Notes: generated from the letters alone by a model not told the origin. 64,000 nt of DNA from Branchipolynoe longqiensis (GCA_030323885.1 CM059187.1:81735527-81799526), one strand, 5' to 3'; positions 48,701 through 59,848 are shown, counted from the first letter of the stretch. Numbers and translations are program-made.

Positions 48701-51700
48701 CTTCAGTCCGGCGGTATCTGGTACAAGTTTCATGCATGTTAAAAACTTGACACCGTACACCACCGGACAGAGAACGGACACGCCGGATGAGTACCGTATA
48801 TAAACCGTACATTGACGTATTTCACCGGACAGTGTTCGTTTTCTATCCAGTACCCCAATCCGGTAAGGTGTGTCAGGCGCTTAACTGTTAGTTGTTGCTT
48901 GGACGCGAACGCGCGAGAGCGAACCGAACACCATTTTTGTTTTTGCCACCACCCACTGCCCTCAACTATCAAAAGGACTTTTCAGTTAGTAGGGTTGAGA
49001 GCCCCAGTACCCGTTCGAACCATGTTTTTATGTACCCTTTGTCAGTTGAATAAATGGCACAATATACCACTCACTGTCTCGTCTTGACCAGTATAGATAA
49101 TATATTATCAATGCACTTGTGTCATTTAATATAATAATAATAATAATAATAATAACAGCAACAATGAGTATTATTAAATAGATCATTTCCAATTTTGAAT
49201 ATGTATTATTATATGTAACGAATTTCCTGTGATAAAGGGTATCCTAGTAAACGATTTAATTTGGTGAAAATATTGTTTTCTAAGCATCTTCTGTCTACAT
49301 GATAGAAAGGTATAATGTACGGACCTTGACCCCCCCCCCCCCATGAGATTGTTGTGGCTATAGTTGCTTTTTAGTGTTTTTTTGTTTTTTGTTTTTGTTT
49401 TTTTGTATATTGAGGCTGTATTTATACTGTCCATAGCATATAAGCCCGGGTACCCAGGCTTGTTTTCAATGCTGGCCAGTTGTAGTGTTGGTGTTATCTT
49501 ACCACACAGTGGCTGCTGATAAGGTATTTGATTGCCTGCATTTCAGTAGCAGATAGATAATTGGTTGGTATGGTTAGTAGCGGCGTGCGCGCGCGTGTGT
49601 GTGTGTGTGTGGAGGTAATATATACTAATAGTAACACTAATAGAATTGTGGGAAAGTGCTCAACCACTTACAGTAGTATCAACATTAATGCAATCATGAC
49701 CATAGAGTTTCACTATGCTTTGCTATTTTCTCAACTGAATGCATTCTTTGTCACACCAACTTGACCTCTGGTATGTAATAAAACAACGGCAGCCCGCCAG
49801 GACTCAGCATAAACACACACACTACTCCGCGTTCCTACATCAACTGACACCAAACAAGCACTTTCACGCCTACTTTCATACAGAATGTGTCCTCTCTCTT
49901 CTCTTTTATTAAACCTTAGAAAAGAAAGGTTCAAATAAATTACACACACCATTGGTGGTACATCGGTACCAAATAAAACATAACCTTACCACTATACCAG
50001 GGATGAAAGTGGTCTTCGACCAAAAAAAAACGCGGAAATCAGCCCGAGAATAGGATTAACACGGTTAGGGATTCGCGGAAAAATGCCGGAAGTCAAGTTC
50101 CAACTCTCCTTGTTGTGGCTATTTTATCGCCCATCCCTAACATTATCGTGGTTACATTTCATTGGGTACACTTGTCGCCCGATTTCTGAGAAAGAGGTGA
50201 ATCTTCCAGAGCTTTATGTTCCAGCAACATCTAAGGTCGTAGAAGAAAATCGTGGAAATCCGCGAAAACGCGGAGTTCTCTCATGTCGGAAAAAAATTAA
50301 TCTTACCAGGGATGAGAGTCAGCTCCAACGAAACGAACACAATTTTAAAATTAAAAACAAAAACATTGGAAATCTGACTTCCAGCATGCCTGACCCATAT
50401 GACTAAGAAAAATAAATCGGAAATCTAACTTCCAGTAAATCTGACCCAAGATTTCTTTCCTCAGAAATTTTTCTTCCAGTATATCTGACCCACATGACCA
50501 AGAAAACCCCCCCAGGAATCTGACATCCAGTATATCTGACCTATATGACTAAGAAAACACCCGGAAATGTGACTTCCGGTATATCTGACCCATATGATCA
50601 AGCAAAAAAGTGAAATTCTACCTATAATTTATAATGACTAAGAAATCCAACTTCCAGTGTCTCTGACTTATAGATTGGATTAGAGTGTTTGAGTTGTATG
50701 CTCAGGTCAAGTCAGAGACTCAATCAGCAGGAACCACTACACATGAGGATGTCCTGTTCAGTTTTGTCAGAAGTAGCAATGAATTTGAATCTGCTAGCAT
50801 TAGCTGGGTGTATCCTGGAATCTGAGGTTTCATCTGGTATTGCTGTTAACACCTTGTCAAGCTGTCCTTTGAACGACTGTACACTACAGTTTGATAGGTT
50901 TCTTATGTAAGTTAAACCCCCGAGACAGAAAGACTTCTTTCCCGCAGAGTTTTTGTTGACAGTAAGGCTTTTGTATTTATGGCTGGTACCTTACCAACCC
51001 AAGTCTACCATATCCTTTTGAATAATATGTTATGAATTTAATCCTTTTCCAATAATTCGATAGTATCTCTCACATTGTCGTTCGATGGAGTACATTTAGA
51101 GGACTTTTAGTGTCCCAGTAATCTAGTCCCAAGGTATCTTTGATATATGACCTGAAGCTTCATTGCAGTGACTAACTTCGTCAACTGTCATTTAGAAGTG
51201 GGTATCCACAGTTGTGAACAGTATTCTATCCATGGGAGAAATAAAAGCAAATCAAACTTCCGATATATCCCACTCATATGACAAAGAAAACAATTGTGCA
51301 AATCCGCCCAAAACGGGAAATATCTAATCTTATGCTATATATATATATAATGCCTGGTACACACCTACCGTTTGTGCGCACCCACCTACCGTATACGATC
51401 TAAAACTGCCCGTTTCGCACACAAAAATCGCGAGGTGTGCGCTCCCCGCGCACACCTAGCGATTGCGATTCGCGCATAAAACCTCAGTTTTAGGGCTAAA
51501 ACCGGCCGATTACGATTGCGATTCGCGATTCGAAAAACAAATCGGCCCGTTTTCAGTTTTAAGCGGGTCGGGTCGAGTCGCCGGTTTTAGTGCGCGAATC
51601 CTATACGGGAGGTGTGTACTAGGCAAAGTGAGTGGCAAGAGACCGTTGGAATCAGTTCCCAGGAGGAGGGAAGCAGAGAGTGGCCGGTTACAGGGGGGGG

Positions 51701-52284
51701 GGGGGAGGGGGCTTGCAGAGAATAAGCAGTGTTGGGAAGCGAGAGTTGTCCGGACACGGACACCCAAAAACATTAAGGACTATTATTCTTTATTTATACA
51801 CACACAATAAATTACATAGCACATTATATGTGATGTATAACGAATTATGCAAGTATAAAGATACGTGATGGTTAATTATTACTATTATTTGTTATACTCC
51901 GTAAGACCAACACTGTACTGGTGGCTCCACATACCCTCCTCTCCTCCACCGGATGTAGACTAGTGTCAGTCGCACCAGAGAAATTTTTCTTTTTTTAGGC
52001 GCAAGGGCCTGTAATCCCTGCCAGAGATTAAACTACTCAACCCACTACCTCCTTGTTTATCCCTAATTTGTACTGGAGATATGTTTATATGTATATATAT
52101 ATATAATGCTTAATAATATGCAACTTACCTCTGGTGGCAACTCTCTGCCTGTAGCGATCATAGCACTTGTCGAGTGCACCCAGATAACACTGGATGGACA
52201 GCTTGCCGTCCACTACCGGGTACTCAGACTGTAGGTCCGGCTTGTAGAAGTCATAGGCATGCTTCATGTGTGACCCTCTTAAAC
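36693..52284 (-). CDS. HMGCS1: Hydroxymethylglutaryl-CoA synthase, cytosolic type, C-terminal six exons; 5' exons outside window
   Basis: The spliced CDS is complement(join(36693..36746,38161..38315,42929..43161,44377..44547,47685..47844,52129..52284)), 308 complete codons plus stop after a split first codon, with all phases matching. The enzyme condenses acetyl-CoA with acetoacetyl-CoA to HMG-CoA in the mevalonate pathway. Recognisable blocks are [45 protein letters not shown] with the active-site His, [38 protein letters not shown], and [18 protein letters not shown]. The N-terminal half with the nucleophilic Cys was not found up to 64000, so at least one upstream intron exceeds 11.7 kb if the gene is intact. 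No mitochondrial targeting region is in view, so cytosolic is the default. The family call is certain; the paralogue call is inferred. Confidence 0.93.
36782..37072. mobile_element. MITE, TIR cagggatgaaa
   Basis: Left cagggatgaaaatgggctct and right gagatctttcatccctg are inverted. Family pieces recur near 35215-35500 and 49999-50300. An internal 60-bp unit (tatacgctgatagtgctgcg) is duplicated. It lies in the last HMGCS1 intron, right upstream of the terminal exon on that strand. Confidence 0.8.
37551..38007. mobile_element. Pogo-like MITE with ggttaaaccaaac motif
   Basis: Left acagtacaagcccctttaac and right acggggttatactgtat are inverted. Inner palindromic copies of the ends at 37690-37840 suggest one element inserted in another of the same family. 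Confidence 0.75.
38161..38315 (-). CDS. HMGCS1: HMGCS1 exon E
   Basis: The acceptor is ctctgcag and the donor gtcagt. It encodes [18 protein letters not shown] through [15 protein letters not shown], ending in phase 0. A short direct duplication of ttgaacaaagaaag lies about 50 bp into the following intron (near 38097-38125). Confidence 0.92.
38383..38571. mobile_element. Pogo-like MITE
   Basis: Left acagtaaacactctctaaat, right agagaggctttactgca. Same family as 17153, 18922 and 33905. Confidence 0.8.
38989..42846. repeat. 3.86-kb near-pure purine tract (GGGA/GGA-rich) in an HMGCS1 intron
   Basis: The + strand is almost only G and A, with rare T or C. At both edges a roughly 39-bp unit is visible (gtaggagggagggagagaag, then ggaggtagggagggggggga), so it began as a minisatellite whose centre has decayed. 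The transcript of HMGCS1, on the - strand, would carry it as C/U. Open frames across it, including one of over 1300 codons on -, are consequences of having no stop triplets in CCT/CTC-type sequence. Confidence 0.97.
42857..42878. repeat. Poly-C run next to the HMGCS1 exon D donor
   Basis: About 22 C on +, followed by A6. It is the reverse strand bias to the adjoining purine tract, and lies 50 bp inside the intron. Confidence 0.95.
42929..43161 (-). CDS. HMGCS1: HMGCS1 exon D
   Basis: The acceptor is ccacgcag and the donor gtgagt at 42928. It encodes [19 protein letters not shown] through [10 protein letters not shown] run of about 22 C on the + strand starts 50 bp past the donor, and the 3.86-kb purine tract follows. 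Confidence 0.93.
43455..43655 (-). mobile_element. SINE family A fragment
   Basis: Inverted tail tttcacgtcctggaaacatc, then tttatagtgctgccccactt and taaccagtccttgacctatc; the head is missing. Confidence 0.8.
43810..44396 (-). repeat. Tandem repeat (97-104 bp) that includes the HMGCS1 exon C donor
   Basis: The marker aaag followed by (a/g)(c)(t/c)c recurs at 43860, 43959, 44062, 44166, 44263 and 44367. The last is the real exon-intron junction: ctaaagactcattctgcaaa in the repeats against ttaaagactcacgctgcgag at the exon. Landmarks gcctagataatcaag and aaaatgcctgttatg occur in each unit. The repeats have lost the GT of the donor. Confidence 0.87.
44377..44547 (-). CDS. HMGCS1: HMGCS1 exon C
   Basis: The acceptor is gttcctcag and the donor gtgagt at 44376. 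It encodes [18 protein letters not shown] through [10 protein letters not shown]. Its last bases and donor form the first unit of a roughly 100-bp tandem repeat that fills the next 570 bp of intron. Confidence 0.93.
44585..44832. mobile_element. MITE with caaagtggtc termini
   Basis: Left cttgtgactactgcatgcga then ccactttg, right caaagtggtcacaagccgta. The interior repeats cctccttgcgacca. A shorter relative is at 54690. Confidence 0.75.
44952..45645. mobile_element. 694-bp inverted-repeat element with CRE/E-box sequence
   Basis: Left cagagggcgggttggtggaa and inverted right agagggcgggttggtgatgg match for about 28 bp. A partial third end lies at 45728. Inside, both arms contain tgacgtca (45196 and 45457); the left one overlaps cacgtg. 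No ORF. Confidence 0.75.
45860..45918 (-). mobile_element. SINE family A tail fragment
   Basis: Only tttgtttgttgttgttgttt, acatcctagcaacatctaag and gtcatatcaggacggg remain. Confidence 0.75.
45919..47470. other. HMGCS1 intron sequence
   Basis: AT-rich. A pair of similar segments containing cccacacc, gtattatggcgacgg lies at 46553-46595 and 46735-46790. No exon or repeat family recognised. Confidence 0.5.
47471..47672 (-). repeat. Donor-proximal tandem repeat after HMGCS1 exon B
   Basis: acactcccagtyccagttac occurs at 47476, 47572 and 47641, with gcagattcctctttctagac between. The unit is about 70-96 bp, and the last unit ends about 10-20 bp from the donor at 47684. Confidence 0.8.
47685..47844 (-). 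CDS. HMGCS1: HMGCS1 exon B (active-site histidine exon)
   Basis: The acceptor is ttctgaag and the donor gtgagc at 47684. It encodes [12 protein letters not shown], then [16 protein letters not shown] with the family's catalytic His, then [25 protein letters not shown] roughly 70-95-bp repeat starts about 10-20 bp past the donor. Confidence 0.93.
48348..48883. mobile_element. MITE, TIR gcctgtcacaccataccgga
   Basis: Left aagtgcctgtcacaccatac and inverted right aagcgcctgacacaccttac. The interior is dense in variants of ccggac and ggacac, giving mirror ORFs on both strands that are not genes. Ends resemble the element at 7113-7672. Confidence 0.85.
49999..50300. mobile_element. Degenerate MITE, cagggatgaaag family
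   Basis: Left ccagggatgaaagtggtctt, then gcgcgaaaa-like inner matches and an eroded right end (gcggagttctctcatgtc). Compare 36782-37072. Confidence 0.65.
50365..50672. repeat. Tandem repeat with cttccagtatatctgaccca units
   Basis: About six units of 50-60 bp, each with acttccagtatatctgaccc, atatgactaagaaaa. Non-coding. Confidence 0.8.
51350..51626. mobile_element. MITE, TIR tgcctggtacacacctaccg
   Basis: Left tgcctggtacacacctaccg, right inverted tgcctagtacacacctcccg. The interior is rich in gcgattcgcg-like palindromes. Confidence 0.85.
52129..52284 (-). CDS. HMGCS1: HMGCS1 exon A
   Basis: The acceptor is ggtgcag and the donor gtaagt. Two leading bases complete a Gly codon, and one base is left at the end. 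It encodes [16 protein letters not shown] through [12 protein letters not shown]. No upstream exon of the gene is recognised between here and 64000. Confidence 0.93.
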
Positions 52285-52416
52285 CTGCACCAACACAAAG
52301 TCACAGAACGCAGCGATTACCTCGAAGGTCACCTGAAGGTTATATGGCTTTCACATGACAAAATATATACAGGCAATATCACATCGCAAAGATTGGTTTT
52401 TGTCTCATCATCCATG

Positions 52417-52772
52417 TTAAAGCGGCCTAGTCCGATGAAAGCATCAAACCAAAACATTTATTGACATTTGATTCTACATAGTTAAATTAGTCACTGGTGC
52501 ACTTATTAAACATTTGTTGCTACATGGAAGGGTTTTTACTAACTCAATTTAATAAAACCGGTTAATGCTGAAGACAATGGTGTTAGAATTTTGACATGCA
52601 TGCTCAAATTAATCTGCCACGTTTTCACTTCAAATCTCTCCAAAGTTAATCATTGGGAATACAAGTTACTTCAAACTAAAGTAAAGGTAGAATATAGTGA
52701 TTAACCTTATATATATTTATCTCAACTAAAGCTAGAAACTCAAAATCATAGGACTAGGCATATGCAAGGCTG
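52417..52772 (+). mobile_element. TTAA-flanked MITE
   Basis: Starts ttaaagcggcctagtccgat; ends cataggactaggcatatgca with an altered terminus. It lies about 130 bp upstream of HMGCS1 exon A on the transcribed strand. Confidence 0.82.
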
Positions 52773-53264
52773 AAGATGATGAGGACAAGACAGTGGAAGT
52801 AGTGACAATAAAACTGTAGAAGACGTACAGTTTAGCATAACTCACTTCTATGTTGGTGCCAGATGTTCCCATCACACACAAACATACTAATAACTTCTTT
52901 TAACCAGAAGAAAAGAGAATTTGTTTGTAAAGGTCAATGCTTGACATTCATGATTATAACTCAGCTGAAAGAGCTGACCCCTTTTACTAACAGATACAAA
53001 GTAACAGGCCCCCGTTGTAAGAGCAATGTAAAGCTACGATTCTATATACGTGGAATGCGGCAACTTTTCGCTGTTGGCATTGGAAACTGCACACTCAGTT
53101 CGAATTTGCACTGTATCGCTACATGGAGCAGTTGGGGTGAATGCCCACCGAGTATGCCATTAGAAATACAAACAGCGAAAAGTCACCGCATACCTCATAC
53201 GCATTCAGCGTATATCGATTCCTAGCTTAAGGTGTAATTATACGTTGGATCTGAACTAGTCATC

Positions 53265-53452
53265 ACCTAGCCTGGCGCTCGGCATTACTATGATAGGGCA
53301 AGGACTGGTCAGCTCAGTATCGGGATAATATGAGTGAATGTGATATCAGGTCACACGGTCTCCCAACGGGGCACCACTAAAGTCACTATAAGTGCACATT
53401 GCCACAAGGTGGTACTTGTCTTGATATGACCTTAGATATTGCTAGGACAGAA
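53265..53452 (+). mobile_element. SINE family A fragment
   Basis: Body from tagcctggcgctcggcatta to gaccttagatattgctagga; head missing. Confidence 0.8.
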
Positions 53453-53701
53453 AGCCTAAGCAATCCTCACCCTCTGCTCTTCCTCCTCCTGCCCCTCCTC
53501 TGGCCTGACTGGATGTAGCGTCTTACCACTTGATGACAAGTATTAGGTGGCAGGAGGAGCCAGTGACCAGTCAGTTGCCAATCCATTCTCCAGGTGGCAG
53601 CACCTTCAATCAGCATTGACAAGAGTATTTCTCTCAACTCTAAGATACGACTAATGCCCTCCCAAGTCATATCCATCTTCCTGTAGGCTAGTGGTATCAT
53701 G

Positions 53702-54049
53702 AGCCCTGTTTACACGGGTGATTTAAAACGCCTCATATAAAACGACTTGCCTAGATCGACTCACATTTGCCGTGTAAACGCGACTCTGAGGCGTTTTAGG
53801 GCTGAATTGATTCATATGAAACGGTTCATCTATACCACCTCACGAGGTGGTTTATTTGAAGCGATTCAGCTGGTTCCCGGGCGGCGATAGTGTAAAATAG
53901 CAGTGCTCGCCGGCTACAGGCGGACCTAAGGTTGCTGGTTCCCGGCGCCAAAACACTTTCAAACTCTGTCCGTGTAAACGCGCTTCTAAAACGCTTCATA
54001 TAAATCGCTTTGTCTAGATCGTTTCACAATTCCCCGTGTAAACACGGCT
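53702..54049. mobile_element. MITE, TIR gccctgtttacacggg
   Basis: Left agccctgtttacacgggtga, right inverted tagccgtgtttacacgggga. Shares interior taaaacgcctcatataaaac with 22463-23015. Confidence 0.85.
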
Positions 54050-54114
54050 ATGGACCCTCACAGCAGAGCTTTAAACAAGAATACAAACCATAGAAATGTA
54101 AATAACAACCTATG

Positions 54115-54325
54115 ACCTTTTTATGAGTAGTATCGTGGGGGGGGTGTTGAAAATGGGAAATATTGCGCCTAGAGTGGGACTCAAACCCACATCTCTTTGC
54201 ATTCCGGGCCAGTGTGCTAACCATTACACCACCTAGGCTCCTTGATATCAACACACTACCCACTCCTACCTGTCTATGTGGTTCCTTGCCCGAGAGGTCA
54301 GTGCAGACCACTACACTAGCATAGA
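54115..54325 (-). mobile_element. SINE family B
   Basis: On + the head reads inverted: gggactcaaacccacatctc and gtgctaaccattacaccacc. The end is gtcagtgcagaccactacac. Confidence 0.88.
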
Positions 54326-54689
54326 CACAACATATTAATCACCTGGTTATGAATCGATTTTCCTGACTGTTTGCTGTTTTTAAACAAATTAGTGTGAACA
54401 AACATGGTCGGGCATCTAGGGCCCTACACTCGGTAATCACGACTTGCACTGTTGCTGGGGCCCTGGTTTATAGCCAGAATACTACACTAGGGCATTGGTA
54501 TGCGGTTTACTATTAACCCATTGCCCATAGTTCCATAACGCCCGCAAAAAAACAACCATGACGGTGTGCTTATAACTAGTAAATCGGATTCCACAGTTGC
54601 GCAAATCACCAAATGAGCTAAAAATAAATAAATAAAAACCCACTTTTGTAAATAAAAACAAAAAAAAAACTCAGAAAAAAACCAATAGA

Positions 54690-54862
54690 ATGGTCGCAAG
54701 GAGGTTGCATCTACTGCACTACAAACCTCCTTGCGACCAAAATGGTCACTCAGCATCGGCGACCATTGCTTTGGTTGCAAGATTGTCGCCAGTGACTAGG
54801 TTCTTTGCTCCAAAGTGGTCACAAGCGGTTGCAAGCCGTGGTGTGACTGGGGCTTTCATCAA
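54690..54862. mobile_element. MITE fragment related to 44585
   Basis: Shares gcaaggaggttgcat, cctccttgcgaccaaaatgg and ccaaagtggtcacaagc; one end is eroded. Confidence 0.65.
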
Positions 54863-55106
54863 CAAATGTAGCAACAACAAATTTATACAATTTAAATTAA
54901 TTCAGTCAAAATAGTTTTGTGTGCTTTCTAGCTAGGTTAAGAATTGTCAGTACAGTCGGTGTATGGTAATATATAATATACAATATATAATATATACTAA
55001 TGCTGAGCGATTTGTCAGTAAAGCAAGTTGGTGGCCAAACAATTAGCAAATAGGTGTCTTCTGAGTTACTGTCCGCTGCTTCCTGAGGAGGAACTGAAGC
55101 TGGGAC

Positions 55107-55372
55107 CTGGGCCACCTTCAGGGTATGACTCAGAGTCGACTTCGACATGGCTCCGCAATATCTTTTTTAAAAACGCTTTTCAGGTAGGAGTCAAAAATAC
55201 CTCCAAAATGGCCGTGGGATTCAGCGGTTTCAGCAAATCAGAGGCGTTCTTTCAATTGCAAATGGCTGCACCCTAAGGAGGCCGCCATTTTCGAGGCACC
55301 CGACAGCTAAAGTCATTCAGACTAGAGCAACGTCTGGTATTTCTCCGAGGCATACCCTGAAAGTGGCCCGGG
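55107..55372. mobile_element. MITE, TIR gggccaccttcagggta
   Basis: Left ctgggccaccttcagggtat, right inverted cgggccactttcagggtatg. Related to 34832-35124. The interior holds caaaatggccg and cggccgccattttcga-type palindromes. Confidence 0.82.
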
Positions 55373-55892
55373 TGTGTTTACATTCCCGGTGTGTGTGTGT
55401 GTGGGGGGGGGGGGGGTGTACCTATATGTGTTGGAGGAGGAATCCCTCCCAGCCTTATCCCTCACAATAGGCCCTCTACTTTAAAGTCAAATTGAACACA
55501 TAAGCACATCATCAAACCAAAAACTTAGTTGTATTCTTGACTAACATTTGTTTTTGAATTATGTTACAATGTAAGTATGCTAACAGCTATTCTACATTAA
55601 ACAAAACACTACTTCCTGTATGTATGTGCAGAGCTCCAAAGAAGAAAAACAAATCATAGAAATGAGGTGCTACTGAAAGATACTACATGTCTCATCCAAC
55701 GACCATTCTACCAACGAGGAACCCATGCCAAGATCTAGCAGCCAATTGGACCACACAAAGATCTTGTGACAATCGTAAAGATCTTGTGACAAACTGAGGT
55801 GGTATGGCTATATTTCCACTTGATCGGGACTGGCCAAAAACCATCTTGCAAGGTAAAGTGAAAGGGGAAAGAAGACAAAGACGAGGTGGGAA

Positions 55893-55953
55893 GATTTGTT
55901 TGTTTGTTGTTGTTTTACGTCCTAGCAACATCTAAGGTCATATCAGGACGGGG
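55893..55953 (-). mobile_element. SINE family A tail fragment
   Basis: tttgtttgtttgttgttgtt, acgtcctagcaacatctaag and gtcatatcaggacggg only. Confidence 0.75.
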
Positions 55954-56078
55954 GTGGGAAGACAACATCAGGGAATGAACAGACCTGGAGTTTGGCAAGT
56001 CCCAGAAAGCAGTGGAGAACAGGGGAAAACTGGTTGCAAGGTCATCTGTGGTGCCCCGATGACCCTCGGGGTTAAGAG

Positions 56079-56080
56079 AT

Positions 56081-56115
<35 letters not shown>

Positions 56116-56116
56116 C
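56079..56116. repeat. (GAT)n microsatellite
   Basis: About 12 uninterrupted GAT units. Confidence 0.95.
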
Positions 56117-56559
56117 ATGTACTTCACCCCATACCCTAGCATTGCCAGGGCTCTGAGCGGTTTCAGGATAGACACCAAAGTTGCTAGCAGCTTTGGGATT
56201 TCAGTGTGGAGTACTGTAGTGTGCTTCACCCCCCCCCCCCCCCACCCCTCCCCTAGCATGACCAGAACTGTGATTGGTTCCCAGATAGACACCCACGTTG
56301 GCGTCTTGGAAGTGACACATTCAACCCCATGTGGGGCGCTCCCTCCCCACCCCCCAGAGAGGTTGGTTTAGATTGACACCATATAAAGAATTATCAAAAA
56401 AGACTCGCAACAAAGAGCACAAGTTAAAACACCCGGTGCAGAACTGTGCTGCCGAGTGGAGACGGCGAGCGACCTTTTAAACAGGAGCACGTGATGCCAT
56501 AACTGCTCGAACTATCTGGGCCTTCTCCGGCACACGTGTTGAACGCACTCAGTGTCCCC

Positions 56560-57150
56560 CCCTCTTTTTTTCCTTCCTTCTTTCCAACAGTGTTTCCCCC
56601 CTTTCTTTCTGTCTTTCTTTACTTTCTTTTCCTTCTTTCCTCAGTGTTTTCTTCCCTAATTGGTGTTTTCACTCCTTTCTTTCATCCAGGGTTTCCCCCC
56701 CCCCCCATTTCCCCTACATTTTTTTTAATTTGTGTTTGTTTGTTGGTACATTAGTTGTTTAAGCATGGGAAATTTCAGTCGCAGACGACTGGTCTTCCTC
56801 ATTCCACTGCTCCTTGCCCTATCCTAGTAATGACGAGTGTCTGGCTAGGAAGTGACAAGTATCAATTTTTAAGTCATTGGTTTGACTCGACCAGGATTCG
56901 AACCCATGACCCCACGATCTACCAGCACGGGAGACGGATGCTCTAACTCATTTGGCCATCTTTCTTTCTTTTCTTTTACTCCATTCCCCCATCACTTTCT
57001 TTCTTTCACTGAGTGTTTTCCCAATTTATCTTTCTTTCGTTTCCTCAGTGTTTCTTCTTTCTTTCTTTGAGCGTTTTTTCCCCTATCTTTCCTTCGTTTC
57101 CTCAGTGTTTCTCCCCTTTCTTCTTACATTTTCTTTTTTTCTTTCTATGG
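56560..57150. repeat. CTTT-rich pyrimidine tract interrupted by a SINE
   Basis: ttcctttctttctt-type sequence with cagtgttt spacers flanks the family A SINE at 56740-56965. Open frames on + are composition artefacts. Confidence 0.7.
56740..56965 (-). mobile_element. SINE family A, 5' half
   Basis: Inverted body tgacaagtatcaatttttaa and head ggattcgaacccatgacccc with the box A region gctctaactcatttggcca. Confidence 0.8.
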
Positions 57151-57504
57151 CAAAACTATGACTTCTATTTGATGCTTTACAGTAAAACAAGCACTAGGTC
57201 CACTAAGCCACTGCTGGTACTAATTTAGCAACAGTTGAAAAGCTGCCATTGTGCACGAAAGTAACTGTTTAAACTCATATAAATGGGACAAACTTCAATA
57301 AATGCCACTTATGTGTGTTTGCATGTGTTTTTTGTTTAAGTTTTTTTTGAGAGGCTTTCTTTTTAAAGCTTAGACAACATCATTACACGGGCACACCAAA
57401 TGTGCTAAGAAGTGAGATTGACCCTGGGACAGGGTGACTGCCGGTACCCATCATGCAATGGGGTTTGGTACCATGCTACCATGGCAACATCGATTCAAAA
57501 ACTC

Positions 57505-57602
57505 AGGAGGGGGAGGGGGAGGGGGACGGGGAGAGGGAGGGGGAGGGGGAGGATGAGGATGAGGAGGATGAGGAGGAGGAGGAGGAGGAGGAGGAGGAGG
57601 AC
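57505..57602. repeat. GGA/GGGA purine repeat
   Basis: About 98 bp of gaggggga then gaggatgag units, directly followed by a SINE tail. A small version of the tract at 38989. Confidence 0.9.
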
Positions 57603-57607
57603 TGCTT

Positions 57608-57925
57608 AGGATTTCTGTCCTAGTAACACCTAAGGTCATATCAAGACAGGTACCACCTTGTGGCAATGCACACTTTTAGTGACTTTAGTGGTGCCACACT
57701 GGGAGACCGTGTCACCTGCACCATGACCTGATATCACATTCACTCACATTATCCTGATACTGAGCTAACCAGTCCTTGCCTATCATATTAATGACGAGCG
57801 CCAGGCTAGGTGATGACCAGTATACATTTAGTAAGTTATTTGTTTGACTTGAACAGGTTTTTGAACTCCCAACCTACCACACAGGAGGCCTGGGCTCTAC
57901 CGATTTGACCACCGCGTCTGGTTAT
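57608..57925 (-). mobile_element. SINE family A, near full-length copy
   Basis: Inverted tail ttctgtcctagtaacaccta, body actttagtggtgccacact, and head gaactcccaacctacc and ctctaccgatttgaccaccg. Confidence 0.85.
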
Positions 57926-58364
57926 TTTAATGTTAATAAAGGTAGGTCTCTACAGGATGAACCAGCTAAAGAAACTAATTTCTATCATCTATTTCTGTGC
58001 TCAGTCTTTACATGTAATTCAATAATAATATTGTAGGAGTCAATAAACCCCATTACCACACGGTGGCAGTTTCGACTGCATTGACCCTTGCCGCTAAGAA
58101 GTATCGATAGGTGCAGCACGCTAGAAGAAGGGGTCCCTATGATGGACTGTTCCACCAATGGCTATCTGACGCCCCCTACAGGAGGTTATCTGTGACCCGA
58201 CTGGGCAGTGACCAGTCACTCTATTCTGATCATGACAGAATAAAGCAAGGGAGGCCCCTGAGGTTTGAAGCAATTCTTTGTTCCCCAGGTGGAGTAGAAA
58301 GCAGTCCACCACAATAATAATACCAACAGTGATACTAATAACAACATCAATAATACGAATAAAA

Positions 58365-58585
58365 ATGTTGTGGGGGTGATGAAAATGGGAAAAATTGCGC
58401 CTAGAGTGGGAATCAAACACACATCTCTTGCATTCCAGGCCAGGCGTGCTAACCATTTCACCACATAGGCTTCCTGATTCTCAGCACCCTATCCATCATT
58501 CCATTTCCACCTGTCTATGTGGCTCCTTGTCTGAGAAGTCAGTGCAGACTACTACACTCGTCCCCTTGGAACTAACGCTTTTAAA
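58365..58585 (-). mobile_element. SINE family B
   Basis: Inverted head ggaatcaaacacacatctct and gtgctaaccatttcacca; end gtgcagactactacactcgt. Confidence 0.85.
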
Positions 58586-58614
58586 TTGTCATTTAATGCT
58601 TACAATTACAGGTA

Positions 58615-58872
58615 CGGGCAGTGTACATATACACGCAGGGTAGGTTCAAAATACCGTGCACAGGATCCTGGTCACTGTACCAGTGTCATGGGGGTGATGA
58701 AAATAGGAAAAATTGCGCCTAGAGCGGGAATCGAACCCATACCTCTTGCATTCTGGGAAAGTGTACTAACCATTACACCACCTAAGCTCCCTGATGTCAT
58801 CACCCTATCCACGCCCATCTGTCTATGTGACTCCCTGCCTGAAATGTCAGTGCAGACTACTACACTAACAAT
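58615..58872 (-). mobile_element. SINE family B
   Basis: Inverted head gggaatcgaacccatacctc and gtactaaccattacaccacc; the 5'-side part caggatcctggtcactgta matches the copy at 33200. Confidence 0.85.
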
Positions 58873-59639
58873 AACTACAGTACACTTGTGGAAATTGACT
58901 CCTGGACGTAGACAGGGAAGCTGTGATGAGCGCCAGATACTAAGAAACTGAGACTTTTCTTGATTTCCATTTTGGGGAATTCTTTTTCTCTGGTACGCAC
59001 GTGTTAACCAAACACAAAGAGCGATCAAGTCTCAAGTCTAAGAAAGGGCGACCTTCAAGCCCTGCATTATACTGTTACATCGTCACCAGAAACAGCTTTG
59101 ACATTTTGGCGAATTCTACGCATAATTGACCATTTCTATTTGACAGGAGTCTGGGACATAAGAACAATGTGTACTGCTTTTACCTATCGCCTAGAGAGCT
59201 ACAGAGCCGAGGAAGTGTGAGGTTGCAAGCAAATGGGGTCCTATAAGTTTTGTCTCTACATGCTAAATGTCCCTTTATGGGGCATGCACCCCGATTTGCA
59301 CCATTCGAGTTCGAGTTGAGTTCACATTTCTGCCATTTCAGGGTGAGCGTCCTAACCATTAAGGGAGCTAGATTGCCTGATGCAATCAACTACACTCCAA
59401 CATGTGAGCGTAACATTTCACATGGTTGACAGATATAATCAGTAGGTCTAATTATAGCTGGTAGTATTAGTGGCTGGATTATGATTATAGTTCTATGTGT
59501 AATGTATTTATGTTGTAGCCGCGCAGATCGGATCTGTATGACTGGTCATGTGACCAACCTGGAAATGTGACGTGTATAGAATAAAGGAATCACTTGTGTT
59601 ACATACTTCGATAAGTTAACATCTTGCATACTTTACACT

Positions 59640-59830
59640 ATGGTTTATATTTATATGATTAGGCCTATTTAGGTTTAAAGCAGGACTCGAACCCACATTT
59701 CTGCTATTCTGGGGCAAACATCCTACTTTTTAAACTCCCTAATGCAACCATTCCTACCTAAAGCTCCATGGGTATGTGACATTTTACCTAGGTATGTGAG
59801 AACAATTCACTACACTCGTCCCCCTTGGAA
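59640..59830 (-). mobile_element. SINE family B-like, degraded
   Basis: Inverted ggactcgaacccacatttct, ctccctaatgcaacc and actacactcgtcccccttgg. Confidence 0.65.
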
Positions 59831-59848
59831 TTGTAAGTCTCATACTTC

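Noticed and set aside
53467..53700. A 77-codon frame on - that could be an upstream HMGCS1 exon.
   Set aside because: Its residues do not match any part of HMG-CoA synthase that I know, and no matching splice phase was found.
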